From: Rhizobium sp. JAB6
Lineage (GTDB): Bacteria > Pseudomonadota > Alphaproteobacteria > Rhizobiales > Rhizobiaceae
Length of the DNA: 64,000 nucleotides
Assembly: GCF_003024605.1 (NCBI RefSeq)
Contig: NZ_PYJQ01000005.1
Coordinates: 372,001 to 436,000 of the forward strand
Reading direction: 5' to 3'
The translations under genes were made by a program, and so were the position numbers. A model generated the notes under the pieces. That model was not told the origin of the DNA. It was given only the letters and a program-made list of their open reading frames with translations, and searched no databases. Below, piece by piece: positions 27,723-36,131 of the stretch. Every line of letters starts with the position of its first letter. Positions within the stretch are counted from its first letter, which is position 1.

Positions 27723-28577
27723 ATGCACGTGATCGTCACGGGAGGTTCGAGCGGAATTGGTCTGGCGATAGCGAAGCTTTATGCGGCCCGAGGGGCTCGA
27801 GTTTCGCTTCTTGCTCGCGATAGGGGGCGCCTCGAAGAGGCGCGCGCCGAAATCGCAGCGCTTCCCGGCGTCGACGGCGCCTTTATCCGAACTGCTTCCG
27901 TTGACGTGGCCTCCGCCGAACAGACTATCGAGGCGGTAAAGCTTTGCGAGGTCTCCTTCGGCCCTTGCGATATCCTCGTCGCCTCCGCCGGCATCGTGGA
28001 GCCCCGCGCCTTCGATGCCATGCCGGCATCGGTTTTCGATGAGCAGATCTCCATCAATCTCCTCGGGACGGCAAACGCGGTCCGTGCCGTCTACGCTGGC
28101 ATGAAAAGCCGGCGCAGTGGCCGGATCATGATGATTTCTTCGGGTGCCGCCTTGATCGGCATCTTCGGCTATAGCGCTTATTGCGCATCCAAATCGGCGC
28201 TGTCGGGCTTTGCGGAGGCCTTGAGCGCGGAAGCCGCCGCCTGGGGCGTGCGGATTTCCATCTGCTTCCCGCCCGATACGATGACGCCGCAATATCGCCG
28301 GGAAATCGCTCTCAGGCCGCGCAAAGCGGAGATTTTGATGGGGGCGGTCAAGCCGTGGAGTGCGGAGGCGGTCGCTGCGAGAATCGTCCGTGGGATAGAC
28401 CGCGGCAGGCATAAAATTCACTTCGGGTTTTCGCTGACGACGCTTGCTTTCTTCGGACCGCTGATAAAACCATTGCTGTTATGGTGGTTTTCGCGCAAAA
28501 CGCGAAAAATATTTGGTGACGAGGGACATCGCGGTCTTGCCGATCTCGCTGAGCAGAGCTTTGATCGCGATAAGTAA
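27723..28577 (+). CDS. rkpH: RkpH: short-chain dehydrogenase resembling 3-ketodihydrosphingosine reductase
   Basis: A 284-aa classical SDR. The cofactor loop is TGGSSGIG (6-13), followed by a LARDRGRLEEA segment; NxAG is replaced by VASAG (86-90); the catalytic residues are S139/S140, Y153 and K157 (YSAYCASK). The segment FPPDTMTP after the active site, together with TGGSSGIG, is typical of the KDSR branch that reduces 3-ketosphinganine. A hydrophobic helix near the C-terminus (about residues 240-262) followed by basic residues suggests membrane association. It lies 18 bp after rkpG. Expected role: NADPH-dependent reduction of the ketone made by RkpG. The KDSR resemblance is by motif memory, not alignment. 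Confidence 0.9.
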   Translation: MHVIVTGGSSGIGLAIAKLYAARGARVSLLARDRGRLEEARAEIAALPGVDGAFIRTASVDVASAEQTIEAVKLCEVSFGPCDILVASAGIVEPRAFDAMPASVFDEQISINLLGTANAVRAVYAGMKSRRSGRIMMISSGAALIGIFGYSAYCASKSALSGFAEALSAEAAAWGVRISICFPPDTMTPQYRREIALRPRKAEILMGAVKPWSAEAVAARIVRGIDRGRHKIHFGFSLTTLAFFGPLIKPLLLWWFSRKTRKIFGDEGHRGLADLAEQSFDRDK

Positions 28578-28662
28578 TACGAAGCGGGCGCCGACGTTGC
28601 ACGGCCCGCGAAACAAGTGCAAGAGAAGGTAATCAGGGGTAGGCGGCCCGTTCCTCGCTGGT

Positions 28663-30282
28663 ATGGAATGCTGCCGAGGCAGCGGGCATTTGGATGGCGC
28701 AGTCTTGAAGCTTCACGATTTTCCAGTTCTTTTGACGCTTGCCTGCTTTACGTTTTCCTGCGTCATCGTCTTTTTGACCGATCCCTTGGCGATGCCGGCG
28801 GCTATCAACGCTGAGAATCGTCCGAAAAGAAGCGGGTGGCGGGTGGCGTGCGACTGGGCGGTAAGAATTCCAGTCATCATCCTGATCTATGCGGCTTTCT
28901 TCGCCATTTCCTGGCGCCCGATCTACAGCACGCAGGCCGTCATCAGCTTTTTCGTCATCTTCACCGGCATATCGAGAGCGAAATTCGAGTTCATCCGCGA
29001 GCCTCTGGTATTTTCAGACATCGCGCTCGTCGTGGATGTCTTCAAATACAAGGAGATCTTCTACGCGACATCGCTGAACATCGTCTTCTGGATCATCGCT
29101 TTTGCCTACGTCTTCGGTCTCAGCGGCCTTTACATGTATCTGGAGCCTACGGTTCTGCCGGACAGCCATGCTGTGTTTTGGATCCTGCTGATACTGGCTG
29201 CGGCCTTTGCGCCATGGATCGCTTTGTTCAGCCGCGTCATCAGCGACCCGGTCTGCCGTTTTACCCAGAAGTTTCTCGGCAAGGTTGACGTCAAGATCGA
29301 TACGGTGCGATTCGGCACCTTCGCCTCTGTCGTTTTTCATTTCGTCATCTGGGTCGGGGTTCGGCGCGAAGCGATCGTCTCGGAATTGTCCGAGCGCTTT
29401 ATGTCGGCGTTGCATGAGCTTTGGGAACACGGCGAAGACGAACCGCTGATCGTGGTCTGGCAATCCGAATCCTTCATCGATCTCAGACATTTCGGCGTCG
29501 ACAACATCAAACTTCCCAATCTCGATCGCCTGAGGGAGCAGGCTGCGCAATGGGGCCGCATGACGAGCGTCTTCGAGGGCGGCTATACGCTGCGGACCGA
29601 ATTTGCCGTGTTGAGCGGGCTGCTGCCCGAAAATGTGCATATTGACGCCAGCTACCCCTATCTGCGCGCCAGCCATTACAAGGATGTCGTCTGGCCGGCG
29701 CGGCTGAAAAAGGCCGGCTGGAAGACGCAATTCATCCATCCCTACGACAAGACGTTTTTCCTGCGTCACAAGGCATTGCCGCAGCTTGGCTTCGATCGGA
29801 TGATGATGCTCGACGAGTTCGATCACAACCCCGAGCGCGATGGGCCCTATGTCAGCGACCTCTCCCTGACGAAAAGCGTGATTCGGACGATCGATAATGA
29901 CGGCACGAGCAAGAATTTCCTCTTTGTCGCATCCATGGCGAATCACGGCCCCTGGGAGCCGGGTCGCTGCGGCGATCTCGTCAATCCCGTGGATATCTAC
30001 GGCGAACTCCTGATGCGCGCCGATCATGCGCTCGGCAATCTTGCCCATCACCTCGACAGGCTGGACCGCCCGGTTTGGCTGCTTTTCTACGGCGATCACG
30101 CACCGCTGCTGAAAGCCTTCGCCGATCCATTCCCCGATCCGCGCACCGATTATGTCATCGTTCCGCTTGGCCGGGCGCGCGCCCATTCTCAAAGACCGCA
30201 GCCGCCGCGGGAAGAGGCGCCCTGGAATCTGATCGGCACATTGCTGCGCTATGCCGGCCTCGCCACCGAGGTCGCGGAATGA
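28663..30282 (+). CDS. rkpI: RkpI: membrane-anchored LtaS/sulfatase-fold transferase
   Basis: A 539-aa protein. About five to six N-terminal membrane helices (residues about 15-235) are followed by a periplasmic alkaline-phosphatase-fold domain. Metal and catalytic residues resemble lipoteichoic acid synthase and phosphoethanolamine transferases: E269 (QSESF), the candidate threonine nucleophile T309 (YTLRTEF) and D478/H479 (FYGDHAP). It could transfer a phospho-substituent to the capsule or its lipid on the periplasmic face; older annotation is simply sulfatase-like. The start is uncertain: the ATG at 28663 lacks a good Shine-Dalgarno, and a TTG at 28705 is an alternative. Confidence 0.85.
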   Translation: MECCRGSGHLDGAVLKLHDFPVLLTLACFTFSCVIVFLTDPLAMPAAINAENRPKRSGWRVACDWAVRIPVIILIYAAFFAISWRPIYSTQAVISFFVIFTGISRAKFEFIREPLVFSDIALVVDVFKYKEIFYATSLNIVFWIIAFAYVFGLSGLYMYLEPTVLPDSHAVFWILLILAAAFAPWIALFSRVISDPVCRFTQKFLGKVDVKIDTVRFGTFASVVFHFVIWVGVRREAIVSELSERFMSALHELWEHGEDEPLIVVWQSESFIDLRHFGVDNIKLPNLDRLREQAAQWGRMTSVFEGGYTLRTEFAVLSGLLPENVHIDASYPYLRASHYKDVVWPARLKKAGWKTQFIHPYDKTFFLRHKALPQLGFDRMMMLDEFDHNPERDGPYVSDLSLTKSVIRTIDNDGTSKNFLFVASMANHGPWEPGRCGDLVNPVDIYGELLMRADHALGNLAHHLDRLDRPVWLLFYGDHAPLLKAFADPFPDPRTDYVIVPLGRARAHSQRPQPPREEAPWNLIGTLLRYAGLATEVAE

Positions 30283-31574
30283 TGCCCAGCAGGGAACGGG
30301 CCGCGCGCCCGCGCGTCTTCCTTTTCCTGCAGGGCCCATCCTCGCCCTTGTTCGTCGAGACTGCCCGGATATTGGAAAAGGCGGGCGGCCGCTGCATCCG
30401 CATCAACCTGAATGCGGGGGACTGGATCTCGTGGCGCAGGCACAAGGCCTTCAACTATCGCGGCGACTTTGCCGGATGGCGCGCCTATGTCAGGCTCCGA
30501 ATAGAAGCAGAAAATGTCACCGACCTGATTCTGCATGGCGAAGAGCGTCCCTATCATCGGGTCGCCGTCGAGGAGGCCCGTCGCGCCGGTGTTGCCGTCA
30601 ATGTCGTTGAGATGGGATATCTGCGGCCGGACTGGGTGACGCTGGAGCGAGATGGCCTCTCCTCCAATTCGCGCTTTCCCGCCGATCCGGCCCATATTCT
30701 GAAGGCCGCGTCCAATCTGCCGGAACCGGATTGGATGCGTCGCTACCACCAGACGTTCCTGGCGGAAGCGCTTTACGATCTCGCCTATTATCTGCCGACC
30801 GTCTTTCTGTGGTTTCTCTATCCCGGTTATCGGCGGCACGGCCTCTACCATCCCTTGATGGAATATGCCGGATGGCTGAAGAAACTGCCCATAAGCGGCA
30901 GAAGGACACGGGAAGCGCAGGGTGTGATCGAGAATCTGATCGCCGGCAACAAACGCTTCTTCGTCTATCCCCTGCAGCTTCAGACCGATTTTCAGCTCCG
31001 CGCGCATTCGCCCTTCCATCAGCAGCAGGATGCGATCCGGCTGATTCTCCGTTCCTTTGCGGAGAATGCCGCGCGGGACACGCATCTCATCCTAAAACTT
31101 CATCCGCTCGACAACGGGTTGGTGGACTGGCGGGCCTATGCCGGGCACATCGCCACCTCATACGGATTGTCGTCGCGCATCGATCTGATCGATGGCGGCA
31201 GTCTCGACCGGCTGATTGCCGCCAGCCAGGGCATGGTGACGGTCAACTCGACCGCGGCACTTTCGGCACTGCAGGCGGGAAAGCCGGTGAAAGCGCTGGG
31301 CGCCGCGATCTACGATATCGATGGGCTGATCGATCAGGGCGGCTTGGATCGATTCTGGCTGGACCCAACACCGCCGTCACCGGAACTGCGCGACGCATTC
31401 TTTCGCCTGCTGGCCGCGGCGGTACAGGTGCGCGGCAATTTCTGCTCCGGCGAGGGGGCGCGCGCCGCCGCCGCCCAGATTGCCGAGAGACTATTATCGC
31501 GGGCGGTCAATTTGCCTGACGCCTATGTCGACCCGCCGCCAAGGTCGCGGCCGATAAAGCTTCATGTGCCGTAA
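30279..31574 (+). CDS. rkpJ: RkpJ: KpsS/LipB-like capsule polysaccharide biosynthesis protein
   Basis: 431 aa counted from the ATG at 30279, which overlaps the rkpI stop codon (ATGA); a second ATG follows at 30282. The open frame extends 204 nt upstream, but that stretch lies inside rkpI. It resembles the Capsule_synth family (KpsS/LipB): PRVFLFLQGPSSPLF near the start, HLILKLHPLDNGLVDW and VTVNSTAALSALQAGKPV in the C-terminal half, the latter typical of these Kdo-transferase-related proteins. In E. coli, KpsS with KpsC builds the Kdo linker on the lipid carrier. It is the last gene of the rkpAGHIJ set. Confidence 0.88.
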   Translation: MMPSRERAARPRVFLFLQGPSSPLFVETARILEKAGGRCIRINLNAGDWISWRRHKAFNYRGDFAGWRAYVRLRIEAENVTDLILHGEERPYHRVAVEEARRAGVAVNVVEMGYLRPDWVTLERDGLSSNSRFPADPAHILKAASNLPEPDWMRRYHQTFLAEALYDLAYYLPTVFLWFLYPGYRRHGLYHPLMEYAGWLKKLPISGRRTREAQGVIENLIAGNKRFFVYPLQLQTDFQLRAHSPFHQQQDAIRLILRSFAENAARDTHLILKLHPLDNGLVDWRAYAGHIATSYGLSSRIDLIDGGSLDRLIAASQGMVTVNSTAALSALQAGKPVKALGAAIYDIDGLIDQGGLDRFWLDPTPPSPELRDAFFRLLAAAVQVRGNFCSGEGARAAAAQIAERLLSRAVNLPDAYVDPPPRSRPIKLHVP

Positions 31575-31732
31575 GGACGATGCGCTAGAATGGAAGAAGA
31601 ATTCGTGCCGCTACCAAGCCTTCAGGCTTAAATTGACAATGCGAGCACTTACATATGGACTGATGGAGAACCCGGCGCGGCGATTCGACGTTGGGAGTGA
31701 ATGTGGATAACGGTTTGCCGGGAGCAAACGCC

Positions 31733-31846
31733 ATGAATGACAGCAAGATGGAACGATTCATGTTGAAGGAGCTGCTGATCATCATAGCAGCCCTCGTGCT
31801 TGTTTCCGTGGTGCTTTTGGGCGTGATTATTCTCGGCAACTACTGA
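31733..31846 (+). CDS. 37-aa single-span membrane peptide, function unknown
   Basis: The ATG at 31733 has GGAG eight bases upstream. The peptide begins with a charged segment (MNDSKMERFMLKE), is followed by one strongly hydrophobic helix (about residues 14-34), and ends in GNY. In-frame GTG codons upstream (31697, 31703) could extend it by up to 12 residues, but the ribosome-binding site favours the ATG. It stands alone between rkpJ and the tRNA-Val gene. The composition is too clearly membrane-like to be random read-through, but the function is unknown. Confidence 0.5.
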   Translation: MNDSKMERFMLKELLIIIAALVLVSVVLLGVIILGNY

Positions 31847-31933
31847 GCCGACGCCATAGGCGCGCAACGTCGCTTATCCGGAGCGCAACAAAGCTGCTCG
31901 CAGATCAACCGATAACTTAATCTGTCTGAGAAG

Positions 31934-32009
31934 TGGTGGGCGATGAGAGACTCGAACTCCCGACATCCTCGGTGTAAACGAGGCGCTCTACCAACTGAGC
32001 TAATCGCCC
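31934..32009 (-). tRNA. tRNA-Val (anticodon TAC)
   Basis: A full cloverleaf on the minus strand: acceptor GGGCGAT/ATCGCCC, D arm GCTC-AGTTGGTA-GAGC, anticodon stem CCTCG/CGAGG with loop TTTACAC (anticodon TAC), T arm GGGAG-TTCGAGT-CTCTC, and an encoded CCA. Total 76 nt. Confidence 0.97.
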
Positions 32010-32399
32010 TTCTGCGAAGCGGGTCATTGCCCCGCCGCGTTCGGTGGCCGTGATCTATGCGGAACGAGGAAAAACCGCAAGAGTGTTTATGAAGATTTTT
32101 TGATTTTTTTGATTTTTGCGCCGTCCCAGCCGCGCTCATCCACATGCACGGATGCGACGCCCGCCGGATTATTCCCATGCATATCAGGTCCCCATGAAAT
32201 GCATGAGGCGGGAACCTGCCATGTGAAATCGAGAGGACCGAAAATTGCGGGAGCGCTTGTCCAAAACAATTCGCATTCTGTCATCGATTTGTATTCAAAC
32301 CTGCTTGACACCCAAACACGAACCCCGTAGTTAGCCGCTCATCGAACGGCGAGGCCGCTTTGATGGATGCGGAAGCATCTGAAATGCTTGAAATGAAAT
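32010..32399. promoter_or_regulatory. 390-bp spacer between tRNA-Val and tRNA-Asp genes, with probable tRNA-Asp promoter
   Basis: No credible gene is present. TTGACA at 32305-32310 with TAGTTA 17 nt later (32328-32333) is a plausible promoter for the three tRNA-Asp genes, about 65 nt upstream of the first. A T-rich stretch of repeated GATTTTTT units lies at 32093-32117, just upstream of tRNA-Val on the minus strand. Confidence 0.45.
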
Positions 32400-32476
32400 G
32401 CGGGTGTAGCTCAGTCGGTTAGAGTGCCGGCCTGTCACGCCGGAGGTCGCGGGTTCGAGCCCCGTCACTCGCGCCA
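32400..32476 (+). tRNA. tRNA-Asp (anticodon GTC), copy 1
   Basis: A 77-nt cloverleaf: acceptor GCGGGTG/CACTCGC, D arm GCTC-AGTCGGTTA-GAGT, anticodon stem CCGGC/GCCGG with loop CTGTCAC (anticodon GTC), T arm GCGGG-TTCGAGC-CCCGT, discriminator G and encoded CCA. First of three identical copies spaced 125 bp apart. Confidence 0.97.
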
Positions 32477-32524
32477 TTTCAAGGCAAATTTCGGATCCGC
32501 ACCGGCTGAAAGGCCAAACAATGC

Positions 32525-32601
32525 GCGGGTGTAGCTCAGTCGGTTAGAGTGCCGGCCTGTCACGCCGGAGGTCGCGGGTTCGAGCCCCGTCACTCGCGCC
32601 A
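32525..32601 (+). tRNA. tRNA-Asp (anticodon GTC), copy 2
   Basis: Identical over 77 nt to the copy at 32400, with anticodon loop CTGTCAC and encoded CCA. It is preceded and followed by the same 48-nt spacer. Confidence 0.97.
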
Positions 32602-32649
32602 TTTCAAGGCAAATTTCGGATCCGCACCGGCTGAAAGGCCAAACAATGC

Positions 32650-32726
32650 GCGGGTGTAGCTCAGTCGGTTAGAGTGCCGGCCTGTCACGCCGGAGGTCGC
32701 GGGTTCGAGCCCCGTCACTCGCGCCA
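32650..32726 (+). tRNA. tRNA-Asp (anticodon GTC), copy 3
   Basis: Identical to copies 1 and 2. It is the last unit of the tandem array; the downstream sequence diverges right after CCATTT. The nuo operon begins about 260 bp downstream. Confidence 0.97.
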
Positions 32727-32983
32727 TTTTCTCCAAGCCATTACAATCAAACATCATTTTATTGCGATTGCGAAAGAGCCTTTTCGCGTCAGCGCTGATT
32801 TGTCGCGTTGCCGTCGCAACACATTGATATCTACCGCTCGATAGTACCCTAACGGACAGATTCAAAAGGCTTGCGCGCGCGCTCCGCCTGCGCTAACCAC
32901 GGCTCTGTTGCAACGCTCTTTCGCTTGCTGGGCATTTGCTCAGATGCGCCGCCCGGCGCTGACCGCAAGCAGGGATGGACATG

Positions 32984-33349
32984 ATGACTGGACTGCTCAG
33001 TTCCTATATTCCGATAGCGATTTTCATTGGTATTGCCCTGGTGATTGGCCTGGCGCTGTTGATCACGCCGTTTGCCGTCGCCTTCAAGGCGCCTGACTCG
33101 GAAAAGCTGTCGGCCTATGAATGCGGTTTCAACGCATTCGATGACGCCCGCATGAAGTTCGATATCCGCTTCTACCTGGTATCGATTCTCTTCATCATCT
33201 TCGATCTGGAAGTCGCCTTCCTTTTCCCGTGGGCCGTATCCTTCGGTGCGATCGGCTGGTTCGGGTTCTGGTCGATGATGGTGTTCCTCGCGGTGCTGAC
33301 CATCGGCTTTATCTATGAATGGAAGAAGGGAGCCCTGGAATGGGAGTAG
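32984..33349 (+). CDS. nuoA: NADH-quinone oxidoreductase subunit A
   Basis: 121 aa with three membrane helices (about residues 8-30, 62-84 and 90-112), and the conserved loop [15 protein letters not shown] between helices 1 and 2, the quinone-site loop of NuoA/ND3. It is a membrane-arm subunit of complex I. Three in-frame ATGs are available (32975, 32981, 32984). AGGG at 32971-32974 abuts the first, so the second or third is more likely; 32984 gives the usual MTGLLSS start. It is the first gene of the nuo operon and its end overlaps nuoB by 10 nt. Confidence 0.95.
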   Translation: MTGLLSSYIPIAIFIGIALVIGLALLITPFAVAFKAPDSEKLSAYECGFNAFDDARMKFDIRFYLVSILFIIFDLEVAFLFPWAVSFGAIGWFGFWSMMVFLAVLTIGFIYEWKKGALEWE

Positions 33350-33921
33350 CCCCAAGCAACACGACGCTCGTTGCGCCGCAGCCGAAGGGGATCATCGATC
33401 CCGCGACCGGCCGTCCGGTCGGCAGCAACGATCCGTTCTTCGGCGAAATCAATAATGAGCTCGCCGACAAGGGTTTTCTGGTCACCTCTACCGATGAACT
33501 GATCAACTGGGCCCGCACCGGCTCCTTGATGTGGATGACCTTCGGTCTCGCCTGCTGCGCCGTTGAGATGATGCAGGTCTCCATGCCGCGTTACGACGTG
33601 GAGCGTTTCGGCTTTGCGCCGCGCGCTTCGCCCCGCCAGTCCGACGTCATGATCGTTGCCGGTACGCTCACCAACAAGATGGCGCCCGCTCTGCGCAAGG
33701 TCTATGACCAGATGCCCGAGCCGCGTTATGTCATCTCGATGGGCTCCTGCGCCAACGGCGGCGGCTACTATCACTATTCCTATTCGGTCGTTCGCGGATG
33801 CGATCGCGTGGTGCCGATCGACATTTATATTCCGGGCTGTCCTCCCACCGCGGAAGCGCTGCTTTACGGCGTGCTTCTGCTGCAGAAGAAGATCCGGCGC
33901 ACCGGCACGATCGAACGGTAA
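33340..33921 (+). CDS. nuoB: NADH-quinone oxidoreductase subunit B (N2 cluster subunit)
   Basis: 193 aa. The N2 [4Fe-4S] cluster ligands are visible as C72-C73 ([11 protein letters not shown]), C137 (MGSCANGG) and C167 (IPGCPPT). This subunit passes electrons to ubiquinone at the junction of the peripheral and membrane arms. The ATG at 33340 overlaps the end of nuoA; an upstream in-frame ATG at 33319 lies inside nuoA and is unlikely. Confidence 0.98.
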   Translation: MGVAPSNTTLVAPQPKGIIDPATGRPVGSNDPFFGEINNELADKGFLVTSTDELINWARTGSLMWMTFGLACCAVEMMQVSMPRYDVERFGFAPRASPRQSDVMIVAGTLTNKMAPALRKVYDQMPEPRYVISMGSCANGGGYYHYSYSVVRGCDRVVPIDIYIPGCPPTAEALLYGVLLLQKKIRRTGTIER

Positions 33922-33939
33922 GGCAGGGGACAAGGTATT

Positions 33940-34542
33940 ATGAGTGAAGCCCTGAACGAGCTCGCCGGCTACCTCACGGAAGTTCGCAGCGCCCTGATCT
34001 CGTCGAGCGAGATCAAGTATGGCGAGCTGACCGTGACGACGACGACCGAAAACGTTATCGCCCTGCTGACCTTCCTGCGTGACGACGCCAAGTGCGGCTT
34101 TGTCAACATGACGGATATTTGCGGCGTCGACTGGCCGCAGCGCGCCGAGCGTTTCGACGTGGTATACCATCTGCTGTCGCCCAAGAAGAATCTGCGCATC
34201 CGCGTCAAGGTTTCCGTCGGCGAGGATCAGCCCGTTCCCTCCGCCTGCGGCATCTACCCGGGCGCCGATTGGTTCGAGCGCGAAACCTGGGACATGTACG
34301 GCGTTCTCTTCACCGGTCACCCTGATCTGCGCCGTCTGCTGACGGACTATGGTTTCGAAGGCCATCCGCTTCGCAAGGATTTCCCGACGACCGGTTTCGT
34401 CGAGGTCCGCTATGACGATGCCGCCAAGCGCGTCGTCTACGAGCCGGTGGAGCTGAAGCAGGAATTCCGCAACTTCGACTTCCTTTCGCCGTGGGAGGGC
34501 ACCGATTATGTGCTGCCCGGCGACGAGAAGGCGAAAGCCTAA
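33940..34542 (+). CDS. nuoC: NADH-quinone oxidoreductase subunit C
   Basis: A 200-aa peripheral-arm subunit of complex I (30-kDa type). The family signature is [20 protein letters not shown] followed by GHPLRKDFP. It is encoded separately from nuoD, as usual in alphaproteobacteria and mitochondria and unlike the fused E. coli NuoCD. It lies 18 bp after nuoB. Confidence 0.98.
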   Translation: MSEALNELAGYLTEVRSALISSSEIKYGELTVTTTTENVIALLTFLRDDAKCGFVNMTDICGVDWPQRAERFDVVYHLLSPKKNLRIRVKVSVGEDQPVPSACGIYPGADWFERETWDMYGVLFTGHPDLRRLLTDYGFEGHPLRKDFPTTGFVEVRYDDAAKRVVYEPVELKQEFRNFDFLSPWEGTDYVLPGDEKAKA

Positions 34543-34608
34543 TTGTTGGCGTGTGGCAGGCCTCGACCTGCCATTCTCTGAATATCTGACAACGCGAGCA
34601 TCGCCGCC

Positions 34609-35799
34609 ATGACAGAACATAACGTTCGCAACTTCAACATCAATTTCGGTCCGCAGCATCCGGCCGCGCACGGCGTTTTGCGTCTTGTCCTCGAATTGGA
34701 CGGCGAAATTGTGGAACGCGTCGATCCGCATATCGGCCTGCTGCATCGCGGCACGGAAAAGCTGATCGAAACGAAGACCTATCTCCAAGCCGTTCCTTAC
34801 TTCGATCGCCTCGACTACGTGGCGCCGATGAACCAGGAACATGCCTATGCGCTGGCTGTCGAAAAGCTGCTCGGTATCGATATTCCGATCCGCGGCCAGC
34901 TGATCCGCGTGCTCTATTCGGAAATCGGCCGCATCCTGTCGCATCTTTTGAACGTCACCACGCAGGCCATGGACGTCGGCGCGCTGACGCCGCCGCTATG
35001 GGGCTTCGAAGAGCGTGAAAAGCTGATGGTGTTCTATGAGCGCGCCTCCGGCTCGCGCATGCATGCCGCCTATATTCGTCCGGGCGGTGTTCACCAGGAT
35101 CTTCCCGAAAAGCTCGTGCAGGATATCGGCGACTGGTGCGACCCCTTCCTGAAGGCGCTCGACGATATCGACGACCTCCTGACCGGCAACCGCATCTTCA
35201 AGCAGCGTAACGTCGATATCGGCGTGGTTTCGCTGGAAGACTGTTGGGCCTGGGGTTTCTCCGGCGTCATGGTCCGCGGCTCCGGTGCAGCCTGGGACCT
35301 GCGCAAGGCGCAGCCCTACGAATGCTATTCCGATCTCGAATTCGACATTCCGATCGGCAAGAACGGCGACTGCTACGACCGTTACCTCATCCGCATGATC
35401 GAAATGCGCGAATCCGTCCGCATCATGAAGCAGTGCGTCAATCGCCTGCTCGGCGATGCCAAGACCGGACCGGTTTCGTCGCTCGACGGTAAGGTCGTTC
35501 CGCCGAAGCGCGGTGAGATGAAGCGCTCCATGGAAGCGCTGATCCACCACTTCAAGCTTTATACCGAAGGCTATCACGTGCCGGCTGGCGAGGTTTATGC
35601 AGCCGTCGAAGCGCCGAAGGGCGAGTTCGGCGTGTACCTCGTCTCGGACGGCTCCAACAAGCCGTATCGCTGCAAGATCAGGGCGCCGGGCTATGCGCAT
35701 CTGCAGGCCATGGACTTCATGTGCCGCGGCCATCAGCTCGCCGACGTCGCAGCCGTGCTCGGTTCGCTCGATATCGTCTTCGGTGAGGTGGATCGCTGA
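34609..35799 (+). CDS. nuoD: NADH-quinone oxidoreductase subunit D (49-kDa type)
   Basis: 396 aa. The start [22 protein letters not shown] carries the conserved [10 protein letters not shown] beta-hairpin of the quinone cavity, and the C-terminal [26 protein letters not shown] is the family end. It forms the ubiquinone-binding pocket with NuoB. Its stop overlaps the start of the small secreted-protein gene (TGATG). Confidence 0.98.
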   Translation: MTEHNVRNFNINFGPQHPAAHGVLRLVLELDGEIVERVDPHIGLLHRGTEKLIETKTYLQAVPYFDRLDYVAPMNQEHAYALAVEKLLGIDIPIRGQLIRVLYSEIGRILSHLLNVTTQAMDVGALTPPLWGFEEREKLMVFYERASGSRMHAAYIRPGGVHQDLPEKLVQDIGDWCDPFLKALDDIDDLLTGNRIFKQRNVDIGVVSLEDCWAWGFSGVMVRGSGAAWDLRKAQPYECYSDLEFDIPIGKNGDCYDRYLIRMIEMRESVRIMKQCVNRLLGDAKTGPVSSLDGKVVPPKRGEMKRSMEALIHHFKLYTEGYHVPAGEVYAAVEAPKGEFGVYLVSDGSNKPYRCKIRAPGYAHLQAMDFMCRGHQLADVAAVLGSLDIVFGEVDR

Positions 35800-36116
35800 T
35801 GCGGGTCTGGCAGGTAATAGTTCCGGCGCTTCTGGTCGCCTGCGGTGCTTCGGCACAGCAGACCGGCAAGACGCCGAGCCTGCCGACGCTCAACCTGCAG
35901 GGTTCGAATGCGACGAGCACGAATACTGCAAAGGGCGGAAATGAGGGTACGTCGACTGGGGATTCGACCGTTGCGGACCTTCTCTCCCGTGGCTACCAGA
36001 TCAAGGCCGCTGTCCCGAACGGCGGTAAGTTCGTTGTGTTTATGCAGAAAGACCAGTCGGCCTATGCCTGCGAATTCTCGTCTCTGACGAATACGCGGTG
36101 TGGGTCCTTAAACTGA
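35799..36116 (+). CDS. Small exported protein or lipoprotein embedded in the nuo operon
   Basis: 105 aa. An N-terminal signal, [20 protein letters not shown], fits either a lipoprotein (LVAC, lipidated C15) or signal peptidase I cleavage after ASA. It is followed by a Ser/Thr/Asn/Gly-rich low-complexity stretch and a compact C-terminal domain (about residues 57-105) with two cysteines (YACEF and TRCGS) that could form a disulfide. It is not a known complex I subunit. The start codon overlaps the nuoD stop, so it is translated with the operon. Function unknown; a periplasmic accessory or stability factor is possible. Confidence 0.8.
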   Translation: MRVWQVIVPALLVACGASAQQTGKTPSLPTLNLQGSNATSTNTAKGGNEGTSTGDSTVADLLSRGYQIKAAVPNGGKFVVFMQKDQSAYACEFSSLTNTRCGSLN

Positions 36117-36131
36117 GATAAGGCGTGAAAG

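Larger units (their letters stand above)
32400..32726 (+). repeat. Three-copy tandem repeat, 125-bp period, carrying tRNA-Asp genes
   Basis: Units begin at 32400, 32525 and 32650. Each of the first two consists of a 77-nt tRNA and a 48-nt spacer, and the two spacers (32477-32524 and 32602-32649) look identical base for base. The third tRNA is followed by unrelated sequence after CCATTT. The exact identity of tRNA and spacer points to recent duplication or ongoing homogenisation. Confidence 0.95.

Noticed and set aside
32590..32865. 91-codon minus-strand ORF containing a VTGLEPATSGVTGRHSNRLS-like string
   Set aside because: It is the antisense of the third tRNA-Asp and its flanks; this well-known spurious protein recurs in many genomes wherever this tRNA occurs.
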